Source: an uncultured Clostridia bacterium (GTDB lineage: Bacteria; Bacillota; Clostridia; Oscillospirales; Acutalibacteraceae). From it: a DNA stretch of 6,419 nt. The DNA lies in the NCBI GenBank assembly GCA_945224895.1, contig CALYNW010000059.1:1-6419 (forward strand), written 5' to 3'. The notes beneath the pieces are model-generated. The model was given only the letters and a program-made list of their open reading frames with translations. It was not told where the DNA came from and did not search any database. Shown piece by piece: positions 1 through 5,097 of this stretch. Within the stretch, counting starts at the first letter, position 1, and the number at the start of each line of letters is the position of its first letter. Both the position numbers and the translations under genes were made by a program.

Positions 1-422
1 ATATTGAACACGGCAACATACACCGAGCAGTAAAATATACCCTCTTCACCGATAACACTTTTAGCAAGTGGCAACGCCAAAAAAGCCGCATTTGAAAGCA
101 CCGTTGCATAATGGTAAACTCCCCTTTCCTTCAGACTTCTTTTTCTGAAGGTAAATTTTGAAAGAAGCATACCGAAAATATGGGTGGCAAAGGCACAGGC
201 GGAAGCAATAAAAATCCCCTTAACGTGCTCATTGGTATATTTCATTGTCATAAACGTGTGGATAATTGCCATAGGCAAAATCACATTAAAAAGCAGGTCA
301 ATAAGTCTTTTTCCGTCTGACTGTCTGAAAATACCGACCTTGTCGGTTACAAAGCCTACACCTGCAATAAGATACAGTATAAACACCTGAAGTGCAATCG
401 TTTTTAAATTCTCAAAAAACAA
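1..422 (-). CDS. AEC-family (auxin efflux carrier-type) transporter, N-terminal part; 3' end outside window
   Basis: This is the first 140 codons of a membrane transporter whose C-terminal half lies beyond the window edge. There is no in-frame ATG near the beginning. The best start is TTG at 422-420, with an AAAAGGA ribosome binding site 9 nt upstream and an in-frame stop shortly before it. The product opens with MFFENLKTIALQVF. It shows hydrophobic segments at about residues 10-25, 38-58, 68-88 and 104-120, and family-like signatures: LFNVILP at residues 44-50, and NAAFLALPL at 111-119 followed by GEEG, matching the N-x-x-F-x-x-L-P-L pattern of AEC carriers. Characterised members move malate, malonate or other organic anions; the substrate here cannot be read from the sequence. 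It starts 43 bp after the preceding membrane-protein gene with no hairpin between, so it probably shares the citrate synthase transcript. The family call is fairly sure, the substrate unknown. Confidence 0.85.
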   Translation of the reverse strand, partial: MFFENLKTIALQVFILYLIAGVGFVTDKVGIFRQSDGKRLIDLLFNVILPMAIIHTFMTMKYTNEHVKGIFIASACAFATHIFGMLLSKFTFRKRSLKERGVYHYATVLSNAAFLALPLAKSVIGEEGIFYCSVYVAVFN

Positions 423-431
423 GGTTGAATT

Positions 432-438
432 TCCTTTT
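432..438 (-). promoter_or_regulatory. Ribosome binding site that sets a TTG start for the AEC transporter
   Basis: AAAAGGA on the minus strand ends 9 nt before TTG at 422-420. The reading frame upstream contains no ATG or GTG before a stop codon, and the next ATG lies inside the second membrane segment (residue 51), so this site decides the start. Confidence 0.6.
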
Positions 439-465
439 ATTTCAATATTAAATTTAGATTCGTTT

Positions 466-1299
466 TTAAGATATCTCTTTCTTTTCCGTTATACTGATTA
501 CAGCAGTACCCGAAAGTATTCCCATAATCAAATATGCAAACGGTGTAAAAGAGGCATCTGAAAGCATAAAGCCTCTTCCTGTCAGAAATGCTAAAATTCT
601 CGGAAGGGCAATTACAAACGAGGAAAAGAATGTCATCAGTCCCGAAGCTATGAAAACCCCTGAGGCTTTCTTATCCTGCCTGTCTGCGGCAGATATTACA
701 GTAAGTGAAAAGCATATGAATGCAACAAGAAAAATAAACTCGCAAAAGCTTTCCGCATCTTCGCTGAAATCTACAATCCTCATCATTATTATTATCATCC
801 GCAGAAAAGCCCAAATCACAGGAATGAAATGGAAAAATCCCAGACGTCTGAAATCTAAATTACAGCCCTTTACAAGCATCATTGCCATAATGACATAAGA
901 ACAGCTTATAAGACTTGCAAATACCGATAAGGCAATGGAAGCTGCATTGCTCACACCTACATATGAGTTGCTGCTTATGTAATCGTAAAAATTAAAGCAT
1001 TGATGCAGATAGTCCGCAAAAAATGCAATACTCAAAAAAAGCAGTAATATGTATACGGATTTGTTTTGTGCCGAGGTAAGAGCATTGCGCCGTTTCTTCA
1101 CATTTACGGAATATATTACGGAAAAGACAAGGCATACTGCAAATATACCGTAAACCGCATATGAAAGACTGTAATTTGATGTAACAAGTCCCGTATCCTT
1201 ATCAGTATACCTGAGAAGCTGAAAAAGGCGTATAAAGCAGCCCGCAACAGACAGTAATATAATAACAAATAAATCAAGTCTTGAACGGACCCTTTTCAC
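466..1299 (-). CDS. Polytopic membrane protein of unknown function, about 8 membrane segments
   Basis: I do not recognise this 277-residue protein. It begins with GTG, preceded by AGGAG with 9 nt spacing, so the start is well supported. Hydrophobic segments are visible at about residues 10-27, 44-65, 82-100, 117-145, 153-174, 186-205, 214-238 and 249-270. They are separated by short basic loops (for example KKRR near 69 and DRQDKK near 206), and the protein ends in a short charged tail, TEKKEIS. There is no cleavable signal peptide, no soluble domain and no obvious catalytic motif. It lies 29 bp downstream of citrate synthase and 43 bp upstream of the AEC transporter on the same strand, which implies co-transcription. 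A sensor, scaffold or accessory role for the neighbouring carrier is possible but unsupported by any motif. It is certainly a gene; its function is unknown. Confidence 0.85.
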   Translation of the reverse strand: MKRVRSRLDLFVIILLSVAGCFIRLFQLLRYTDKDTGLVTSNYSLSYAVYGIFAVCLVFSVIYSVNVKKRRNALTSAQNKSVYILLLFLSIAFFADYLHQCFNFYDYISSNSYVGVSNAASIALSVFASLISCSYVIMAMMLVKGCNLDFRRLGFFHFIPVIWAFLRMIIIMMRIVDFSEDAESFCEFIFLVAFICFSLTVISAADRQDKKASGVFIASGLMTFFSSFVIALPRILAFLTGRGFMLSDASFTPFAYLIMGILSGTAVISITEKKEIS

Positions 1300-1329
1300 C
1301 TTTTCCCACTCCTAAATCATCATAACTTT

Positions 1330-2697
1330 TTATCTGTCAAACAGATTTACAAATTCTCTTGGCTTGCTGACACTCTTATATGCAGGACGCACAATTTTTC
1401 CGCCTGATGTCAACTCCTCAAGTCTATGTGCACACCAGCCTGCAATTCGTGCTATTGCAAAAAGCGGTGTATACAAATCCTCAGGTATTCCGAGAACCTT
1501 ATACACAAGTCCCGAATAAAGGTCAACATTTGCACACATAACCTTATCAACGCCTCTGATTTCAGCAAAAACCTCAGGCGTTAATTTTTCAATATTTTCA
1601 AGAGTTTTAAACTCCTTTTCAAATCCCTTTTCGCAGGCAAGCTTTCTTGCGCTTGCTTTTAGGATAACTGCTCTGGGGTCAGATTTTGTATAAACAGCGT
1701 GGCCCATACCGTAGATAAGACCGGAGCCGTCTCCTGCCTCTTTTTTCATTATCTTAACAAGATAATCCTTAACCTGAGATGGATCTGTTGAATCAGGAAC
1801 AGACTCCATAATTTCTTTCATCTGATTTGCTACACGGAGATTTGCACCGCCGTGACGGGGACCCTTTAGTGAACCGAAGCCTGCGGTTATTGCCGAATAT
1901 GTATCGGTACCGCTTGAGGTCAGAACTCTTGTTGAGAATGTGGAGTTGTTACCGCCGCCGTGGTCAGCGTGAATCATAAGGCATATATCAAGAAGCTTTG
2001 CCTCCTCGTCAGTGAATTTCTGGTCAACACGAAGCTGATTGAGAATATACTCCGCTGTTGACTGCTCCTTTCTGATAGGGTGCAAAAACATTGTTTCATT
2101 ATTAAAGGAACGGCGCTTAACCTGATATGCACTGTTCATAATTGTCGGCATCTGAGCAATAAGCTGTAAAGACTGACGCAGAACATTGGGAATAGAGGTG
2201 TCGTCGGGATTTTCGTCAAAGGAATAAAGAGTCATCACGCAACGAGCCATTTTATTCATAATATCCTTTGAGGCATTTTTCATTATAACGTCCTCAACAA
2301 ACTCATCGGGAAGAGCACGGCATTCCGCAAGTACCTCTCTAAGTCCCAAAAGCTGAGCTTCGGTAGGAAGATTACCGAAGAGAAGAAGCCATACAACCTC
2401 TTCATATCCAAAGCGTGAATCCTTAATACAACCGCTTACAATATCGTTAATATTATAGCCTCTGTATGACAGCTTTCCGTCCTTTGGTATTCTCTCACCA
2501 TCAAGGATATAATAGCCCTCGACGGAGCAAATACGTGTAAGCCCTGCCATAACGCCTGTTCCGTCCTCGTTTCTCAGTCCTCTTTTAACGTGATATTTTT
2601 CAAAATCAGTAGGTCTGATAGAGTTATTCTTGTCAAGCTCCGAGCATAAGCTTGAAAGAGCGTCCATTGAAATCGGGGAAATATAATTTGTCGGCAT
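1330..2697 (-). CDS. gltA: Citrate synthase (citrate/2-methylcitrate synthase family)
   Basis: This 455-residue enzyme would condense oxaloacetate and acetyl-CoA to citrate in the cytosol, the entry step to 2-oxoglutarate and glutamate synthesis in fermentative Clostridia. Active-site elements are all present: HADHGGGN at 243-250, GPRHGGAN at 279-286 with catalytic His282, GMGHAVYTKSDPRA at 330-343 with catalytic His333 and substrate-binding Arg342, NVDLYSG at 390-396 with catalytic Asp392, FAIARIAGW at 413-421 (Arg417), and KIVRPAY at 434-440 (Arg437). The N-terminal lead of about 50 residues before the citrate-synthase core is typical of clostridial members. Its length is slightly above that of E. 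coli GltA (427 residues). The ATG start follows AAGGAG with 8 nt spacing. An extended -10 promoter lies about 50 bp upstream. Acceptance of propionyl-CoA (2-methylcitrate synthase) cannot be excluded; a Re-type enzyme is excluded, because that is a different family. Confidence 0.96.
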   Translation of the reverse strand: MPTNYISPISMDALSSLCSELDKNNSIRPTDFEKYHVKRGLRNEDGTGVMAGLTRICSVEGYYILDGERIPKDGKLSYRGYNINDIVSGCIKDSRFGYEEVVWLLLFGNLPTEAQLLGLREVLAECRALPDEFVEDVIMKNASKDIMNKMARCVMTLYSFDENPDDTSIPNVLRQSLQLIAQMPTIMNSAYQVKRRSFNNETMFLHPIRKEQSTAEYILNQLRVDQKFTDEEAKLLDICLMIHADHGGGNNSTFSTRVLTSSGTDTYSAITAGFGSLKGPRHGGANLRVANQMKEIMESVPDSTDPSQVKDYLVKIMKKEAGDGSGLIYGMGHAVYTKSDPRAVILKASARKLACEKGFEKEFKTLENIEKLTPEVFAEIRGVDKVMCANVDLYSGLVYKVLGIPEDLYTPLFAIARIAGWCAHRLEELTSGGKIVRPAYKSVSKPREFVNLFDR

Positions 2698-2744
2698 ACA
2701 TATTACTCCTTTCCTAAAAATAGAATTGTAATAACAGACAATTA

Positions 2745-2753
2745 ATTATAACA
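2745..2753 (-). promoter_or_regulatory. Extended -10 promoter for the citrate synthase operon
   Basis: The minus strand reads TGT-TATAAT, a perfect -10 hexamer with the extended TGn element. It lies about 48 bp before the citrate synthase ATG, giving a predicted 5' leader of roughly 40 nt. No convincing -35 hexamer is present at 16-18 bp spacing, which is acceptable for extended -10 promoters. The call rests on consensus matching only. Confidence 0.55.
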
Positions 2754-2771
2754 CTTTAAATGTAAAGTTAT
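2748..2771. promoter_or_regulatory. Imperfect inverted repeat overlapping the citrate synthase promoter; candidate operator
   Basis: The left arm ATAACACTTTA (2748-2758) and right arm TAAAGTTAT (2763-2771) are separated by AATG. The right arm's complement is ATAACTTTA, so the arms match except for two extra bases on the left. The inner part, ACTTTA/TAAAGT, is a perfect 6-bp dyad. The element covers part of the -10 and the region just upstream of it, where a bound regulator would block polymerase. It also lies upstream of the plus-strand small ORF. The regulator is unknown. ATAA/TTAT ends are reminiscent of LysR-type sites, but the spacing differs from the known CcpC ATAA-N7-TTAT box. Confidence 0.4.
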
Positions 2772-2782
2772 TTTTTTATTAT
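2755..2782 (+). promoter_or_regulatory. Weak candidate promoter for the plus-strand small ORF
   Basis: TTTAAA (2755-2760) and TATTAT (2777-2782) are separated by 16 bp and match the -35 and -10 consensus at 4/6 and 5/6. The predicted start would be near 2789, giving a leader of about 30 nt before the TTG codon. In such AT-rich sequence chance matches are common, so this is tentative. Confidence 0.25.
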
Positions 2783-2804
2783 ACATAAACAGAAATATAA
2801 AGTC

Positions 2805-2810
2805 AAGGAG
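2805..2810 (+). promoter_or_regulatory. Ribosome binding site of the small plus-strand ORF
   Basis: AAGGAG lies exactly 8 nt before the TTG at 2819-2821. The ATG that directly follows it at 2811 reaches a stop after two further codons (ATG AGA TTT TGA). The next in-frame ATG (2831) has only a poor site 2 nt away. This makes TTG the only well-placed start. Confidence 0.5.
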
Positions 2811-2818
2811 ATGAGATT

Positions 2819-2971
2819 TTGAAAAAGGCTATGATAGTATATGCAATCATTTTTGCACTGACAATAATCGTTCCCGTTATTGTTTGCTTTACCGACACAG
2901 GAAAAAGCGACGGTAGTGAATTAGTTGGAATATTCAGGCAATGTATTACTCTAATTGAGTATTATCGCTGA
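2819..2971 (+). CDS. Small hydrophobic (single-pass membrane) protein, 50 residues, hypothetical
   Basis: An uninterrupted 50-codon frame starts at TTG with AAGGAG 8 nt upstream and ends at TGA inside the 3' end of the gerC gene. The product begins with MKKAMIVYAII. It has a basic N-terminus (KK), one strongly hydrophobic stretch at about residues 5-24 (ending near VIVCF), then a polar tail of about 26 residues with TDTGKSDGSE and a final IEYYR. It resembles a small membrane peptide; I recognise no family. It is the only plus-strand gene I would support. It sits between the germination cluster and citrate synthase, and is divergent from the latter across a dyad. A hairpin followed by T residues lies just past its stop. 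A start context, a membrane-like composition and a terminator argue for a real gene, but its small size and unknown conservation keep confidence moderate. It could also be a chance frame. Confidence 0.45.
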   Translation: MKKAMIVYAIIFALTIIVPVIVCFTDTGKSDGSELVGIFRQCITLIEYYR

Positions 2972-4070
2972 TTTTTTTAAGGTGAATATTTGCTTTCACC
3001 TCTATTTTTGAGTCTTGGAAATATTTGTCCCAGCTGTCACTCATAGCACCATAGGCGTCAGGGTCATCCTTTGCAAGCTGTTCGCCGAGCCTTACGCTGT
3101 CACTGTTATGCTTTTGGCAGGCAGAAAAAGCCTTACTGCATAATTCGGAAATTCTATTTTCAACATCAGTGCAGATTCTTCCCAAATCCTCCTGTGTCAT
3201 TTTTTCTCCTATACCCTTTTCTATTTCATCCACAATCATATCGGCACTGACGGTAACCTTTAAAAGTACAGTACCGTTTTGAGAAGCAGCAGATTTTTTA
3301 CATTTGATTTCGAATATTTTAACGCCTATTTTTCCCAGCTTATCGTCCTTTGTCTCAATGGCAATATCCTTAGCTTTATCGGCTAAGATAACAAAGCCTG
3401 TTGTTTCCTCATCATCGGTAACATACACAAGCTTATCCTTGCTGAAAAGTCCTATTCCCTTTGTGCTGACATTTTCTTTTTTCTTCTTTTCAAGAACAGG
3501 AATAAAAATATCAGAGGTTTTATCAGCATAAAGATTTAAAATCTGCTCTGTTGTTATATAGGTGCAAAGCCCTGATTTTTCGTTATTTTGAATGAGATAG
3601 AGGATATTTTCACAGGGTACCGATGCATCGTTTTCCTTACTTTCAATAATGTCCTTTGCTTCACTATACGATATGCAGACTGCTACATCCGACCTTGCGT
3701 CGGCAGACCTCATAAAGAAGTCAATATTTCCCGTAAAGTCCTTTTCAGCTAATTCCTTTCCTATAACAATCAGCTTGTTGTGACCGAAAAAAATTCTTTT
3801 TGAAAGGGACTTTGACAGATTATTTATGCTGTCCGTAATGGACGAGCCTTCCTTTTCCGTATTCACAGTCATATTTCCCTGGGGAGTTTGGGAGCCGTTA
3901 TTTATTCCGACATTCAGGGTTTGCAGGGTAACGCTTACCTTATCGTCCCTTTGGTCTATTCCCATACCCTCAACTATTACAAGGTCTTTTAAATGCCTTG
4001 AGGTTGTACAGCCTGAAAAAAGGATACAAAAAGCAAGTATTAACGCAAATATTTTAAAGCCCTTTGACAA
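2946..4070 (-). CDS. gerAC: Ger(x)C-family spore germination lipoprotein (germinant receptor C subunit)
   Basis: This is the lipoprotein subunit of a GerA-type germinant receptor, expected on the outer face of the spore inner membrane. With the TTG start it has 374 residues, matching the usual 370-400. A lipoprotein signal peptide (SKGFKIFALILAFCILFSGC) places the lipidated Cys at residue 21; Phe at -3 is less usual than Leu. The N-terminal domain follows with VEGMGIDQRDD near 33-43, and GHNKLIVIGKEL at 96-107, a hallmark of the family. The C-terminal domain runs from about 202 and ends with the typical W-x-x-YF...IEVKANIHLKKI pattern. In-frame GTG (4079) and ATG (4076) codons are poor starts, because the ribosome binding site GAGGTGAT overlaps them and stands 8 nt before TTG at 4070. 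The start overlaps the gerB 3' end by 17 bp. No terminator is visible downstream. The symbol denotes the family; orthology to B. subtilis gerAC is not implied. Confidence 0.93.
   Translation of the reverse strand: MSKGFKIFALILAFCILFSGCTTSRHLKDLVIVEGMGIDQRDDKVSVTLQTLNVGINNGSQTPQGNMTVNTEKEGSSITDSINNLSKSLSKRIFFGHNKLIVIGKELAEKDFTGNIDFFMRSADARSDVAVCISYSEAKDIIESKENDASVPCENILYLIQNNEKSGLCTYITTEQILNLYADKTSDIFIPVLEKKKKENVSTKGIGLFSKDKLVYVTDDEETTGFVILADKAKDIAIETKDDKLGKIGVKIFEIKCKKSAASQNGTVLLKVTVSADMIVDEIEKGIGEKMTQEDLGRICTDVENRISELCSKAFSACQKHNSDSVRLGEQLAKDDPDAYGAMSDSWDKYFQDSKIEVKANIHLKKISDNTQLE
2980..3009 (+). terminator. Candidate intrinsic terminator of the small plus-strand ORF
   Basis: A 7-bp stem, AGGTGAA (2980-2986) pairing with TTCACCT (2995-3001), has an 8-nt loop and is followed by CTATTTTTG. 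It starts 8 bp after the small ORF's TGA and lies within the gerC coding region on the opposite strand. On the minus strand the same hairpin is followed by A residues, so it would act only in the plus direction. The T tract is short and interrupted. Confidence 0.35.
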
Positions 4071-5097
4071 GCTCATCACCTCTGTTTTTCTTTTTAAATA
4101 TCAGCGTAAGAATAGGAATTATCACACAAAAAACGGCAAAGGGAACCATTATCATCACAGGCTTAATATTTGAGCTTGCACCGCTTTCAATCAGTAAAAG
4201 CGATATTAAAAACGTTCCGACTGCTCCTGCAATACACTTATATTTATTTTCAAAGCGTTTAACCGACAATGAGGAGCAATAAATAAGCAGTACCGTTTTA
4301 ACAAATATTGCCATAATCCAAAAGGATATATGGAGAATATCGAGCCTTTCAAGACCTGTAATTTTTGAAAGCTGAAACAATGCGTAAATCGGAAAGCTTT
4401 GCAGTGAAGCGCTATCTCCCAAAAGTGCCGTCATAAACAGTAAAAGCACAAAAATCGTGGTGTTTGAAGCCGTTACGGAGGCGACAAAGCTTTTGACGGC
4501 TCCACCGTTAATTCTGTCTGCAAGACAAAGAAAAATAACAATTTCGATATTGTTTGATGCAAGAAACAAAGCATTTCTGAATATCAGCTCTTTACTGTTA
4601 TTTATAACGGGATAAAGGTTTATTTCCTCATACCCTTTAACATTTGAAATCATCATAAGAAGAAGTGCCGTTACCATAAGCACAAAGGCAAAAAAGGAAA
4701 ATCTTGAAAGCGACTCCACACCAAGCATTGCACAGTAGCAGGCAAACAGGGCTATGAAAAACGCAAATATCCAAGACTGCGTTTCAGGATTAAGAGTAGT
4801 TGAGGCAAAATATGAAAATCTACTTATATTAACCCCTGCCATAAATATGAAAAAGAGAAAATAAAGAGGTCCCATCCATTTAACATCAAAGGGATTTTTA
4901 TGAAGCTTATAGCAATAAATCGCAGGCAGGCTTACTGCAAGAGTAATCGCAAGGGAAAGCAAAACGCTTATCAGTATATCAGTTGAAACCGTGCCTAAGG
5001 TTACGGACTGAATATTTGTAAGACTCACCACAAGTCTGCTGATATAAAGCATAAAAAACAGACCTGACGGAGAAATTTTATTTCTTTTGTATATCAA
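4054..5097 (-). CDS. gerAB: GerB-family spore germination permease (germinant receptor B subunit)
   Basis: This integral membrane subunit of the germinant receptor belongs to the amino acid/polyamine/organocation transporter superfamily. In characterised receptors the B subunit binds the small-molecule germinant, such as an amino acid. From the TTG start the protein has 347 residues (usual about 360). It begins IYKRNKISPSGLFF, like the family's K-x-x-IS-x-x-Q-L-F opening, though Gln is replaced by Gly. About ten hydrophobic segments are visible, approximately at 11-29, 39-62, 76-97, 107-127, 132-150, 174-194, 206-226, 255-277, 288-303 and 314-334. The FPIYAL and GLERLDILHISFWIMAIFVK segments (about 235-267) match the conserved GerB region. 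The in-frame GTG at 5106 overlaps the ribosome binding site, so TTG at 5097 (8 nt from GAGG) is preferred. The start overlaps the gerA 3' end by 20 bp. Germinant specificity cannot be read. Confidence 0.92.
   Translation of the reverse strand: MIYKRNKISPSGLFFMLYISRLVVSLTNIQSVTLGTVSTDILISVLLSLAITLAVSLPAIYCYKLHKNPFDVKWMGPLYFLFFIFMAGVNISRFSYFASTTLNPETQSWIFAFFIALFACYCAMLGVESLSRFSFFAFVLMVTALLLMMISNVKGYEEINLYPVINNSKELIFRNALFLASNNIEIVIFLCLADRINGGAVKSFVASVTASNTTIFVLLLFMTALLGDSASLQSFPIYALFQLSKITGLERLDILHISFWIMAIFVKTVLLIYCSSLSVKRFENKYKCIAGAVGTFLISLLLIESGASSNIKPVMIMVPFAVFCVIIPILTLIFKKKNRGDELVKGL
4075..4082 (-). promoter_or_regulatory. Ribosome binding site setting the TTG start of the gerC gene
   Basis: GAGGTGAT is fully complementary to the 16S rRNA tail. 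Its GAGG core ends 8 nt before TTG (4070-4068). The alternative GTG at 4079 and ATG at 4076 fall inside or directly after the site, too close to be used well. It lies inside the gerB coding region. Confidence 0.6.

Noticed and set aside
184..390. 68-codon plus-strand frame
   Set aside because: It is antisense to the AEC transporter, whose family signatures are clear, and its composition is that of a shadow frame.
650..898. 82-codon plus-strand frame
   Set aside because: It lies entirely antisense to the well-supported membrane-protein gene. Its product is low-complexity (runs of Ile) mirroring hydrophobic codons on the other strand, and no good ribosome binding site was noticed.
2890..2914. 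TACCG...CGGTA repeat inside the small ORF
   Set aside because: Five-base arms with a 15-base loop are expected by chance and no T-run follows in either direction.
2947..2961. Small inverted repeat TACTC-TAATT-GAGTA at the gerC stop codon
   Set aside because: The stem is only 5 bp and AT-rich and no T tract follows on the minus strand, so it is not a convincing terminator for gerC.
3304..3531. 75-codon plus-strand frame
   Set aside because: Antisense to the gerC C-terminal half; its Ser/Leu/Phe-rich composition reflects the complementary Lys/Glu-rich coding sequence.
3826..4282. Two plus-strand frames of 115 and 72 codons across the gerB/gerC junction
   Set aside because: Both are antisense to genes identified by strong family motifs, and neither has a recognisable product.
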